From: Ardenticatenaceae bacterium
GTDB taxonomy: Bacteria > Chloroflexota > Anaerolineae > Promineifilales > Promineifilaceae
Length of the DNA stretch: 64,000 bases
Direction: 5' to 3'
NCBI GenBank assembly: GCA_020634415.1
Contig: JACKBT010000004.1
Location: forward strand, 124,001-188,000
A program made the position numbers and the translations under genes. The notes under the pieces are model-generated. The model ran no database searches. It was not told the DNA's origin and saw nothing but the letters and a program-made list of their open reading frames with translations. Shown here piece after piece: positions 1 to 8,433 of the stretch; the stretch's first letter is position 1; every line of letters begins with the position of its first letter.

Positions 1-1842
1 GATTGGGCAATCAGCGGCACCCGCAAAGACGACATCATCGCCCAGATCATAGGCCACATGTTGCAACCCGGAATCGTCCTCAAAACCCTGCAAAATCTGG
101 ACGAAGAACACCGTCAGGTTTATCAAGCATTAGCTCTCCTTCATACAAAGGTTTACCTTAAGGAAGACCTTCTAGAAACGCTAACCCAACAGTGGGGGCC
201 ACTCAAGCAATACAAAAAAATTGCCACCTATGTCTCTCACCTCATTGATGAGGGTCTGGCTCTGCCGGGTGACTTTAGTGATGATTTTCCCCGTCCTTTG
301 TGCATCATCCCCACCAAACTGCGCCAGGTTTTACCCCCTTTGCTGGCAGATCGCCTGCCCGAAGCCAGCCTGCCTGACCATAATCAAAGCGAACTCCAAC
401 TGGCCGATCCAGACAACTTTGTCCATACAACCACTCAGATCATTCTCTTCTTAGAACAGACCACCCCCGATTTGCGCCGCCCCATGCCTCGTCCGAGCAT
501 CGAAAAATTCGTTGAATTCCTGCGCCATTGGGATTATGTGCCTGAAGAAGTTGCCCAGGCTCAGGCTGATAATAAATTAAAAGGACATGATCCCAAATTC
601 GGTCTGACGGTGCCGGCACCGCTCCCTCCGCTCAATGATGAGACGGTCAAACGCCTGTCTCCCATAGCTGGCGATGCTGACCGTTTGTCTTTCTTCTACA
701 ATTTGGCCGTAGCCGCGGGGTTGTTGCAGCCGGGCAGCCCTGTGCAAGCCTGGCGCGAAGTGCGCGAACAGTTTTTGCGCCACAAGGCGGCGGAGCAGTG
801 GGCTATTTTGGCTCGCACCTACTTTGAGATGACAACATGGAGCGAAATTTGGCTGGTTTTGGCGGAACGGCCGAATCTCCACCTCAAACGCAGCAAAGGT
901 TACTATTACCAAAATCAATACCCAGAGAATCTCTACCAAAACCTGGCCTTATTCCGCCAGCAAGTGCTGCAAGTTTTGGCTTGTTTGCCCGATGATCGCT
1001 GGTTTAGCCTGCGGGCAGTAAACGATATTCTGGCCCTCATTTGGACACGTTTTGATGGTTGGGGCTGGAGTCACAATCGCTATGGCAACAATGTGCCTCC
1101 ACCCTGGTTTTTGGAGCAAGACGGCCGTTCCCTAGACACCGCCAACAACAAAGCCGACTGGCATATGGCGCAGGGAGCCTTCATCAAACACCTCATCCAA
1201 GGCCCCCTCCACTGGCTCGGCCTGGTTGATCTGAGCCTGAGTTATGGCGAACTGACCGCTTTTCGGCTGCACGGTCTGGCCGACCTGTTTTGGGACAAAA
1301 CGCCAGCCCCCCCGATGCGTGGGCAAGCGGTGGCTCAGGCAGCGGTAAAGGCAGATGAGGGGAAACCAGCCTCTGCCGCCATCACCATCACCGACACCAC
1401 CATCACCGTAGACCCTGCCGCCATCAGTGCCCAGGCCCACAACTACCTCGACAACATTGCCATTTTAGGCGAAGCCGATCCTGGCCGTTTCGTTTACCGC
1501 CTCTACGCCCCCGCCGCCCATCAAGCCTTTGAAAGCGGCCAAACGCTCGACCAAATCTTAGAAGCTTGGGGCAAACTCTTCGACATCCCCATCCCTGATG
1601 CCATCCAAAGCCAACTGACGGCCTGGTGGCAAGCCTACGGCCAGGTGCGCCTCTACGAAAACGTTACCGTCATCGAATTCGGTGATGACTATGCCCTGGC
1701 CGAAATGAAAGCCGCCACTTCTCTGGAAAAACATCTCATCGCCGAAATCTCCCCCCGCCTCATCCTCATCCCCGAACCAAGCATAGACATCCTTGTGGCA
1801 GAGTTGGAGAAGGCAGGGTACACCCCCAAACAAAGCAATTAA
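1..1842 (+). CDS. Helicase-associated-domain-like protein, 5' truncated by window edge
   Basis: The reading frame is open from base 1 (it reads DWAISGTRKDDIIAQ before the first ATG at 58), so the true start lies upstream and the first ATG is probably internal. At least 613 residues are present. The last ~180 residues (ITVDPAAISAQAHNYLDNIA.. to ..VAELEKAGYTP) resemble the C-terminal part of the next gene product (a winged-helix-like block, then an IEF.D segment, then LI..LP...), suggesting tandem paralogues. The downstream protein looks like the XPB/Ssl2 N-terminal-type helicase-associated family, often encoded beside UvrB/XPB-like helicases in actinobacteria and Chloroflexota; here no helicase domain is visible. 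Nine bases separate it from the next gene, so the two are almost certainly cotranscribed. Function in DNA repair or transcription is inferred only. Confidence 0.6.
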   Translation, partial: DWAISGTRKDDIIAQIIGHMLQPGIVLKTLQNLDEEHRQVYQALALLHTKVYLKEDLLETLTQQWGPLKQYKKIATYVSHLIDEGLALPGDFSDDFPRPLCIIPTKLRQVLPPLLADRLPEASLPDHNQSELQLADPDNFVHTTTQIILFLEQTTPDLRRPMPRPSIEKFVEFLRHWDYVPEEVAQAQADNKLKGHDPKFGLTVPAPLPPLNDETVKRLSPIAGDADRLSFFYNLAVAAGLLQPGSPVQAWREVREQFLRHKAAEQWAILARTYFEMTTWSEIWLVLAERPNLHLKRSKGYYYQNQYPENLYQNLALFRQQVLQVLACLPDDRWFSLRAVNDILALIWTRFDGWGWSHNRYGNNVPPPWFLEQDGRSLDTANNKADWHMAQGAFIKHLIQGPLHWLGLVDLSLSYGELTAFRLHGLADLFWDKTPAPPMRGQAVAQAAVKADEGKPASAAITITDTTITVDPAAISAQAHNYLDNIAILGEADPGRFVYRLYAPAAHQAFESGQTLDQILEAWGKLFDIPIPDAIQSQLTAWWQAYGQVRLYENVTVIEFGDDYALAEMKAATSLEKHLIAEISPRLILIPEPSIDILVAELEKAGYTPKQSN

Positions 1843-1851
1843 GAAGGATGA

Positions 1852-4158
1852 ATGAGCCAAGAAATCTTAAATCTCCTAGACACCTATAACAGCAACAATC
1901 TGTGGGAAATGGCGCGAGAGGCCAATTTGCCGGGGACGACGGGCGTGAAATTGAAGAAGGCTCAATTGCTAAAATTGATGCAGGAGGAGTATTTTAAGCC
2001 ACAGCGCATCAAAGCCGATTATGAGCGCCTGCCGGAAAGGGAAAAAGCCATTATCAATCGTCTGCTGCTGCACAAAGGGTCGGTTTCTACACGTACTTTT
2101 GGCCGGGAGCTGCTGCGGGCGGGGCTGGTGACCGAAGCGCAGGAAGAGAGTGGTGGGCGTGAACAATGGTCATACGGCCGTTACCAAACCGGCCCCACCG
2201 CCGATCCGCACAACCACAATTCTACAGTTTTTGAGGACATTATCGCCCGCCTTACTTTGCACGGCCTCGTCTTCAGCACCGATGCCGCCAATAACACGGG
2301 TGGCACATCCTACAAACTCCAATATCACCCTGCCAATACGCTGATTGTCCCTCCCTTTGTGCGCCAACATCTGCCCCCTGCCCAACCCCTGGTTGTTGAC
2401 AAGAGGGAATGGCAGCCCCCCCACATTGCCCATGGCGACCCCCAACTCTTCTTGCGAGATTTATACCTCTACTGGGATGCTGTGCGCCGCAGCCCCATCG
2501 CCATGATTCAGGCCGGGTTTGTGGGCAAACGCGGCCTCAAGAGCCTTAATGACGTTCTCCTTAACCCCGATCCCTCTCTGGAAAATGCCCGCCAGGAAGA
2601 CCAGACGAGCCGCCTTTACCTGCTGCGGCAGTTGTTGGAGGGGCTGCAATTGATACGGCCGTTTGACGGGCAACTTCAAATCACCGCAGACAACAGCCGC
2701 ACCATCCCCACCTTCTGGCAAAAAAGCACCGCCGAGCAAGTGCAACAGTCCCTCCAAGTCTGGCGCCGCCTGAACCAGCCCGTTACCCTCGCCAACCCCC
2801 AAAACAACCAATACAACCCACATACACGAACCGCCTGCCAATTGTTATGGACAATTTTAGAGGAAATGCCCGCCGCCACCTGGATCGAGGCTCAGGATTT
2901 ACTCGGTGCCCTGCAAGATCGCAATGAAGATTTCCTCTTCGAGTCGCGCAGCCGGATCGTCAGCAATCGCAGCTACTATTACAACTATGGCTACTACGGT
3001 GATCCTAAAAAAATCCTTAAAGATATGGATGACCTGGAAACACAGTTTGTGGCCGAAGTGATGGCCGGTCTTCTCTTTCAAGCCGGTTTGGTCGAGCTTG
3101 GTTACAAATCGGCAGCTGCCCCGCCTCATCTGTGGCGAACCTTCCGCTTCACTCCTTTAGGGCAATATATTTTCCAGCACAACCAGACAGCCCCAGCCGA
3201 AGCCGAGGGTCAAATCATCATCCAGCCTAACTTCCAGATATTGGCGATGGGGCCAGTGGGGCTGAATCTGCTGGCGCAAATTGACCTGTTTGCCGAGCGC
3301 CAGAAGGTGGATCGCACTGCCTTTCAATATCAACTAACCCGTGAATCGGTTTACGCGGCTCAACAAGCCAACTACTCGGTGGATGATGTGCAGCGTTTTT
3401 TGGACACCGTGACACCGCACGACTTGCCGCAGAACATTCGCCGCTCGTTGGCGGAATGGGGCGCACACCATGAGCGCATCGTTTTCCGTCGCCAAGTTAC
3501 TTTGTTGCAGGCAGCTACCCCGGAACTGCTGCAAGAGTTACGGCATGATGCCCAAACAGGCAGATGTTTAGATTCTAGCGAGATGGGAACGGCTGTTGCT
3601 CTGCTGAAACCGCGCCAACAAGACAAACTGGTGGAAACCCTGCAAGCCAAAGGGCTGTTTCCTGCCATTTCGGGGGCCAATCCCCAATCGGCCGATAACA
3701 GCGTCATCATCCACAAAGACGGCCGTATTCAACCCATTCATGCCGTCCCCAGCCTCTATCTCAGCGGCCGTCTGGCACGTTTCAGCCAGCAAACGGCCGT
3801 TGGCTGGCAGCTAACCGAAAAAAGCATCAGCCGCGCTGGGGGCAGCAAAAAGAAAGTGCAAACCATTCTGGATGAACTGCACAAACTCCATCGCGGTCCT
3901 TTCCCCCCCGACCTCATCGAGCAGCTTAAAGCCTGGGGCGGTTACTACGGCAGCGCCACCATCGGCACCTACACCCTCATCGAATTCATCAACCACGATA
4001 TTTTGGGCGAACTGCTCAAGCATCCCCAATTGAAAGACGTTTTACAGCCTTTCGCCGCCGGTGAGCGGGCCATAACGGCCGTTCCCGCGGCCAAACTCCC
4101 CCAAGTCCAAGCCATCCTCACCCAACTGGGCATCAAAATCACGGAAATTGGCGATTAG
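1852..4158 (+). CDS. Helicase-associated (XPB/Ssl2-N-like) domain protein
   Basis: 768 residues, ATG start preceded by AAGAAGGATGA. The N-terminus (LLDTYNSNNLWEMAREANLP) looks like a SAP-like DNA-binding helix pair. A block around residues 455-560 (GQIIIQPNFQILAMGPV.., LAQIDLFAERQKVDR.AFQYQLTRESVYAAQQ) matches the helicase C-terminal domain 3 / XPB N-terminal signature as I know it: 'ii.qpn..i....p......l...ae......a...ltr.s...a...g'. A C-terminal winged-helix-like segment follows. No Walker motifs are seen, so this is an accessory protein rather than a helicase. It is the second gene of a two-gene operon with a paralogue. Its last codons (EIGD-stop) are encoded by the left arm of a heptad-type hairpin, so the natural C-terminus was probably remodelled by that repeat. 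Confidence 0.65.
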   Translation: MSQEILNLLDTYNSNNLWEMAREANLPGTTGVKLKKAQLLKLMQEEYFKPQRIKADYERLPEREKAIINRLLLHKGSVSTRTFGRELLRAGLVTEAQEESGGREQWSYGRYQTGPTADPHNHNSTVFEDIIARLTLHGLVFSTDAANNTGGTSYKLQYHPANTLIVPPFVRQHLPPAQPLVVDKREWQPPHIAHGDPQLFLRDLYLYWDAVRRSPIAMIQAGFVGKRGLKSLNDVLLNPDPSLENARQEDQTSRLYLLRQLLEGLQLIRPFDGQLQITADNSRTIPTFWQKSTAEQVQQSLQVWRRLNQPVTLANPQNNQYNPHTRTACQLLWTILEEMPAATWIEAQDLLGALQDRNEDFLFESRSRIVSNRSYYYNYGYYGDPKKILKDMDDLETQFVAEVMAGLLFQAGLVELGYKSAAAPPHLWRTFRFTPLGQYIFQHNQTAPAEAEGQIIIQPNFQILAMGPVGLNLLAQIDLFAERQKVDRTAFQYQLTRESVYAAQQANYSVDDVQRFLDTVTPHDLPQNIRRSLAEWGAHHERIVFRRQVTLLQAATPELLQELRHDAQTGRCLDSSEMGTAVALLKPRQQDKLVETLQAKGLFPAISGANPQSADNSVIIHKDGRIQPIHAVPSLYLSGRLARFSQQTAVGWQLTEKSISRAGGSKKKVQTILDELHKLHRGPFPPDLIEQLKAWGGYYGSATIGTYTLIEFINHDILGELLKHPQLKDVLQPFAAGERAITAVPAAKLPQVQAILTQLGIKITEIGD

Positions 4159-4193
4159 AGATTGGCAATTGCTCAATCTCCAATCGCCAATTT
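4145..4193. repeat. Heptad-type inverted repeat at gene end (likely hairpin terminator)
   Basis: Two 20-base arms (4145-4164 and 4174-4193) match at 19 of 20 positions around a 9-base loop. The arms contain GATTNGAGATTG units of the same kind seen at many other gene boundaries in this window. The left arm covers the final codons and the stop of the upstream gene. No T-run follows, so factor-independent termination is uncertain. Confidence 0.7.
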
Positions 4194-5070
4194 CCCCGGC
4201 TGCCCTACCGAAACGCTGCGCCCCAACGGCCACGAAACACTGGTCATACGGCCGTTGGCCCCCATTACCACCCCAGCCACCGCACATAAAAGATGAGAAA
4301 TAAATAAAAAGCATTTTCTTGTCGCCAATTCTTGTTCTCTGAGAGTTGCGTGAAGCAAGATTGGCGACGATTTAAGGCGTTTTTCCAGTGGTAGCGGTCA
4401 CTTTTTGCCCTGTTTAGGCTGTGTGCAGAGGAGGCATGAAAACAAATAATGTGCCTAAAAAACAGTTAAGCCAGCTTGGTACTACCTTCCCAATTAGTGG
4501 CCTGAGTCTTGCATTTTACAAAATTTCGCAGACCATAGTGTCATGCGTACGCAGGAAATTGCTTACCGTTACCAAGTAGTTGTTTTATTGGATACATGTA
4601 TCAACTTTGATTTTGTATTGGTAGAAAGAAAGAAAAAGGAAGAAAAAGATATGAACAGTAAACAACTAACCCCGGAAACATTCGTTTCCCCCCCACAGGG
4701 TATGTTTATCCTCTAAACCCCAACACCCCCCCACAAAATCGTCAAAAGCCGTTCATTACTGACCCCAGCAGTCTCATAGCTAAACGGCCGTAGACCTATA
4801 AAGACGTTAGTGGCTGGCCGACACAGCCCACAGATAGTTGTTTCGTCTTGCCCCTAGCTCTTAGCCTACTTTAGACCAGCAGACAGTGAAGCCGCTTGCG
4901 GCTGCCCCGTTGCCACTCCCCCCCCAGCAGCCAAATCAATCCTAGGTAAAGAGGTTCCGCCGGAACTGGTCCTTTGGGATGGATTATCTTGTCAAGATTT
5001 TCTGGCTTTTGGCCGTTGCTGCCTGTCTTTCAGCATGGGCAAGCACTGTTCAGGCCAGGCATTAAGGATG
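4194..5070. other. Long intergenic region, no convincing gene
   Basis: Nearly 900 bases without a convincing coding region. Two very small reading frames have purine-rich upstream sequence: 4436-4579 (47 codons, preceded by GAGGAGGC) and 4651-4716 (21 codons, preceded by AGGAAGAAAAAGAT); neither has a recognisable product. A perfect 12-base palindrome, GATACATGTATC at 4591-4602, could be an operator for a dimeric regulator of the downstream glycosidase. Short hairpins occur near 4890-4910 and 4950-4965. I looked for a cyclic-di-GMP riboswitch and did not see its conserved core. Confidence 0.4.
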
Positions 5071-5162
5071 GGACTTACGCAGTTGCTCTGGGCCGGTATC
5101 AACCGAGCCAGATGAGTGGCCCGGCCAGGAGGCCAGCCACAGCACGGCGAGTGCGTAACGCC
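5071..5162 (+). mobile_element. MITE-like element, copy A
   Basis: A 92-base non-coding unit bounded by TTACGCA and its reverse complement TGCGTAA. It aligns over its whole length, with about 75% identity and one gap, to the reverse strand of 55932-56022. The shared core includes TTACGCAGTTGCTCTGG and CCAG(G)AxGCCAG. It lies between the intergenic region and the ribosome binding site of the glycosidase, so it is in that gene's 5' untranslated region. No transposase is present in the window, so it is a non-autonomous element or REP-like sequence. Confidence 0.65.
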
Positions 5163-5184
5163 TCTAAAGAAGGAAATAAAAATC

Positions 5185-6906
5185 ATGAAAACCAAATTAA
5201 GTGTGTTGAAAAGTTCTTACGGCAGGCCATTTAGGAACAGTTTCCTAAAGGCACGGTGGGTAAAACGTTTTTTGCCTAGCACAGTACTCGGCATGGTTCT
5301 TTTGCTGCTGATTACGATGTTCGCTGCGGGCAGCACGGCTCAGGCAGCCGCCCTCAACAGTTTTAATGCGACCTATTACAACAACATTAACTTCACGGGC
5401 CGACAGGTTTCGATGGTAGAAGCTTCCATAGATCACAACTGGGGCAACGGCCGTCCCCATCGGCGCATCTCCCCCGACACCTTTTCGGCACGATATTCGG
5501 GCAGCTTTGAATTTGAAGAAGGTGTCTACGAATTTACCGTAACGGCCGATGATGGCGTTCGCTTAAAAGTTGATGGTCAGGTGGTGATTGATGCCTATCA
5601 CGATCAGCCTCCCACCACGTATACCGAATCCATCAATCTTTCGGCTGGCACCCACACCGTGGAAGTAAAATATTACGAGCGTCAGGGCCGTGCCGTGTTG
5701 ATCGTTGATTGGGAAAAGGTTTCTGACCCCACACCACCGCCTGCGCCCACGCAAACACCGCCGCCTGCGCCTACCCAAACACCACCCCCAGCACCAACCC
5801 AGACACCACCGCCTGCGCCTACCCAAACACCACCGCCCGCACCAACCCAAACACCACCGCCTGCGCCTACCCAAACACCACCGCCAGCACCAACCCAGAC
5901 ACCACCGCCTGCGCCAACCCAAACACCACCGCCAGCACCCACCCAAACACCGCCCCCAGCACCCACCCAAACACCACCGCCCGCGCCTAACTCAGAAAAC
6001 AGAGTTAGTTGGAATGGTCAAGACTGGTATCTGCACGGCGTAAATATGCCCTGGTATAACTGGGGTTGTGACTTTGGCTGCAACAACAACGGTGGTGTCA
6101 GCCAATCTTCCATCAAATCCACCATCAATAACCGATTCAACCAACTGGATTCAGCCAACATTCACGTTGTGCGCTGGTGGATGTTCCCTGGCGACCCCTG
6201 GCAAATAACCCGGTCTGGCAATGGCACGCCCACAGGCATCAATAGTGCCATTTATGCCGACATAGACGCAGCCCTGGCTTTAGCTGAAACCCATGACTTG
6301 TATTACACGTTTGTCCTGTTTTCTGGCCCTTCCCATATACCGCAAAGCTGGTTAAACAATGCAAGCCAGCGGCAGGCTTTAGCCAACACCTTGCAAGAAC
6401 TTTTTGCCCACTATGCCAATCACCCCAGAATTATGACCTGGGAAGTGTTCAATGAGCCAGAGTGGGATATGTGGAATGGGGTGGTGGATGTTAACAATAC
6501 GATAGCCACGGTTACGGCCGTTGCCAATGCAGTCCATGCCAGTTCTAACAAATATGTAACCGTTGGTTCGGCCATGCTTGATGGCTTGCCCTATTGGACA
6601 AGCACACCGGTAGATTATTACGATGCCCACTGGTATGACTATATGTCGCCGGGAGAGTGGTGTGCCCTTTGTACCGATTATGACGAAGTGAAGGCCCGCT
6701 ATGGTCTGACAAAGCCCTTGATCATCGGCGAATTCTACGCGGGTAATGATGTTGACCCGGGCCGGTTTGATTATTGGTATGACAATGGGTATGCTGGTGC
6801 TTACGCTTGGTCACTGTTTTCTGAAAGAACCAATGATGGGATGCAAATCAATATGAATGCCGCCTCGTCTTTTGGCAATTCAAAGTCCGACATTGGCCCG
6901 CAATAA
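5185..6906 (+). CDS. Secreted PA14-domain, GH5-like glycoside hydrolase (cellulase/mannanase type)
   Basis: 573 residues from the ATG at 5185, chosen because AAGAAGGA lies 10 bases upstream and the product then starts with a standard signal peptide: basic N-region, hydrophobic stretch at residues 36-50, and cleavage near AQA-A at about 55. A PA14-type beta-sandwich follows (about 56-182; YYNNINFTG.., FTVTADDGVRLKVDGQVVID, GTHTVEVKYYERQG), a likely carbohydrate-binding module. Residues 183-270 are an (TPPPAPTQ)n linker. The catalytic domain (271-573) is a (beta/alpha)8 GH5-like fold with the acid/base Glu424 in EVFNEPEWD and the nucleophile Glu516 in LIIGEFY. It would hydrolyse beta-1,4-linked polysaccharide outside the cell. 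Exact substrate is not decided by the sequence. It stands alone, with a MITE-like element just upstream of its ribosome binding site. Confidence 0.85.
   Translation: MKTKLSVLKSSYGRPFRNSFLKARWVKRFLPSTVLGMVLLLLITMFAAGSTAQAAALNSFNATYYNNINFTGRQVSMVEASIDHNWGNGRPHRRISPDTFSARYSGSFEFEEGVYEFTVTADDGVRLKVDGQVVIDAYHDQPPTTYTESINLSAGTHTVEVKYYERQGRAVLIVDWEKVSDPTPPPAPTQTPPPAPTQTPPPAPTQTPPPAPTQTPPPAPTQTPPPAPTQTPPPAPTQTPPPAPTQTPPPAPTQTPPPAPTQTPPPAPNSENRVSWNGQDWYLHGVNMPWYNWGCDFGCNNNGGVSQSSIKSTINNRFNQLDSANIHVVRWWMFPGDPWQITRSGNGTPTGINSAIYADIDAALALAETHDLYYTFVLFSGPSHIPQSWLNNASQRQALANTLQELFAHYANHPRIMTWEVFNEPEWDMWNGVVDVNNTIATVTAVANAVHASSNKYVTVGSAMLDGLPYWTSTPVDYYDAHWYDYMSPGEWCALCTDYDEVKARYGLTKPLIIGEFYAGNDVDPGRFDYWYDNGYAGAYAWSLFSERTNDGMQINMNAASSFGNSKSDIGPQ
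5731..5994 (+). repeat. 24-bp in-frame tandem repeat, 11 units, encoding linker
   Basis: Eleven consecutive 24-base units encode TPPPAPTQ ten times and then TPPPAPNS. Units differ mainly at third codon positions, and the variants recur in an alternating pattern (CCTGCGCCTACC versus CCAGCACCAACC), which suggests expansion by unequal exchange of two-unit blocks. The product is a rigid, probably glycosylated, interdomain linker. Confidence 0.95.
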
Positions 6907-7057
6907 TAGTTGGGCGTGACCCTCAATCTTATCCAGACTTGCTCTAATTCCTGCGTAGCAACGTTAGTGGATGAAGTGAGATTGTGTTAGAAAACGGCCG
7001 TCACCGATCACAACGTCGGTGGCGGCCTGTTTTGTCTGGAAACGGCCGTTTGTTTTT

Positions 7058-7112
7058 GACGCAAAGACGCAAAGACGCGAAGGGTATGCTTTGCGCCTTT
7101 GCGCCTTTGCGT
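7058..7112. repeat. Inverted repeat with tandem ACGCAAAG-type units
   Basis: The left arm (7058-7082) repeats GACGCAAA and the right arm (7089-7112) repeats CTTTGCGC; together they form a long hairpin with a 6-base loop. It lies in the 353-base gap 6907-7259 after the glycosidase, which holds no gene but has three ACGGCCGT palindromes (about 6996, 7044 and 7141), the last inside a G-run/C-run hairpin. It is a plausible terminator region for the glycosidase. Confidence 0.75.
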
Positions 7113-7259
7113 GAGTTGTTTGGGAGGGGTGGGGGGGGAAACGGCCGTTTCCCCCCCAATCATTGCCAAGAAATGACCGCTTACCCACAAGGCTGAGCCA
7201 GAAAGCATTGCCAACTAAAGTTGGCATTGATATACTAAAGCCGTAAAAAAGGCATCTTT

Positions 7260-7598
7260 ATGGCCAATGGCAATACACCCAAAACGGTCATCATTTACCA
7301 TGATGAAGTAGGCAGCGAGCCATTTACAGAGTGGCTCAACAAACTACGTGATCCAACAACGCGGCGGCGTATTCTCAAACGCCTTTTACAAATTGGCAAT
7401 GGTCACTACGGCGATTTTAAGCCAGTGGGAGAGGGCGTTTATGAGCTACGCTTTTTCTTTGGCTCTGGCTACCGCGTCTATTTTGGCGAAGATGGTGACA
7501 CCATCGTCATCATCCTGAGCGGTGGCGACAAAAGCAGCCAAAGCCGAGATATTCAGCAGGCACAAGCCTATTGGAAGGATTATTTAAGCCATGACTGA
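7260..7598 (+). CDS. HigB/RelE-like toxin (addiction-module killer protein, phage Gp49-like)
   Basis: 112 residues. The pattern FTEWLNKLRDPTTRRRILKRLLQIGNGHYGDFKPVGEGVYELRFFFGSGYRVYF followed by ILSGGDKSSQSRDIQQAQAYWKDY is that of the RelE-superfamily 'addiction module killer' family. These are usually about 100 residues and act as ribosome-dependent mRNA endoribonucleases. The gene overlaps its antitoxin by 8 bases, in toxin-first order as in higBA. It probably lies on an acquired island. Naming the exact toxin class would need a structural comparison. Confidence 0.88.
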   Translation: MANGNTPKTVIIYHDEVGSEPFTEWLNKLRDPTTRRRILKRLLQIGNGHYGDFKPVGEGVYELRFFFGSGYRVYFGEDGDTIVIILSGGDKSSQSRDIQQAQAYWKDYLSHD

Positions 7599-7908
7599 TT
7601 ACAGAACTTTAGATGTGGTTACAGTTGAATATTTTAATCAGCATCCCGAAGAAATTGACGACTTTCTCACCGAAATATTTGCTGATTATGCTGAGGATGG
7701 TGATTCAGCCACTCTATTATCTGCCTTACGGATCATTGCTCGTGTCAAGGGGATTTCCCACATGGCACAAGAGATTGGCATGAGTCGGCAGGGGTTGCAA
7801 AAGGCACTCTCTGCCAAAGGCAATCCTCGTCTGGACAGCATCAACGCCATTATGCGCGGCATGGGCTATCAATTGATGCCTACTCGTTTGGGTACACCTG
7901 CTAGCTGA
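7591..7908 (+). CDS. HigA-like antitoxin (addiction-module antidote, helix-turn-helix)
   Basis: 105 residues. A Cro/CI-like helix-turn-helix is visible at about 50-95 (ALRIIARVKGISHMAQEIGMSRQGLQKALSAKGNPRLDSINAIMRGMGYQL), the signature of the probable addiction-module antidote family that accompanies Gp49-like killers. It should neutralise the toxin at 7260-7598 and repress the shared promoter. It overlaps the toxin by 8 bases, so translation is coupled. The palindrome array starts directly after its stop codon, but no evidence links the antitoxin to binding that array. Confidence 0.88.
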   Translation: MTDYRTLDVVTVEYFNQHPEEIDDFLTEIFADYAEDGDSATLLSALRIIARVKGISHMAQEIGMSRQGLQKALSAKGNPRLDSINAIMRGMGYQLMPTRLGTPAS

Positions 7909-7909
7909 A

Positions 7910-8170
7910 ACGGCCGTTCCCTCCACAAAGTTGCACTAAAACGGCCGTTTCCTCCCAAACATCGCCAAAGAAACGGCCGTTCTCCCACAAGGTTGCACAA
8001 AAAACGGCCGTCTCCACCCAAACATTGCCAGAGAAACGGCCGTTCCCTCACAAGTTCACACGAAAAACGGCCGTCTCCATCCCAGTCATCGCCAGAGAAA
8101 CGGCCGTTCCCTCCACAAAGTTGCACTAAAACGGCCGTCTCAATCCAATCATCGCCAGAGAAACGGCCGT
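7910..8170. repeat. Phased array of nine ACGGCCGT palindromes (about 63-bp tandem unit)
   Basis: Exact ACGGCCGT copies begin at 7910, 7941, 7973, 8004, 8036, 8067, 8100, 8131 and 8163, so the spacing is 31-33 bases (mean 31.6, about three turns of B-DNA). Two kinds of spacer alternate: one like TTCCCTCCACAAAGTTGCAC and one like TCCACCCAAACATCGCCAGAG, giving a ~63-base tandem unit. All palindromes would lie on one face of the helix. The remainder of the gap to 8433 is AT-rich and holds no clear gene. It is not a CRISPR array because the spacers repeat. Confidence 0.9.
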
Positions 8171-8433
8171 TTACCATTGTAGCTATGTTAAAATAGGACT
8201 GTTATTGTGACAAAGTTAGACGTAGGATAAACCGCAGACTTAACTTCAATAAGGGTAGATAAATGGCATCTCAAAAATAGAAGGGTTGTCGCTATCTGGG
8301 AGTTGAGGGTATATTTTGGAGTAAGATTTTATTTTTGATAGCCAGATAGGTTGTTAAAAAAGGATAGAAGCTAAGACTTATTGATAATAGAAAGATATAG
8401 TTGGAGCAAAAAGCAAGAAAAGGGATTCTGAAT

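Noticed and set aside
4436..4716. Two tiny reading frames (47 and 21 codons) with purine-rich leaders
   Set aside because: No recognisable product or partner; kept only as a note in the intergenic entry.
4700..5070. Possible cyclic-di-GMP riboswitch upstream of the glycosidase
   Set aside because: Hairpins occur, but I could not find the conserved GEMM core or its tetraloop and receptor.
5682..5966. Gly-Val-rich antisense frame across the linker repeat
   Set aside because: It is the complement of the TPPPAPTQ-encoding repeat and has no start context.
7910..8170. CRISPR-like array of a short repeat at regular spacing
   Set aside because: The repeat is an 8-10 bp palindrome and the 'spacers' are themselves two alternating repeated sequences, so it is a satellite-like array; no cas genes are present.
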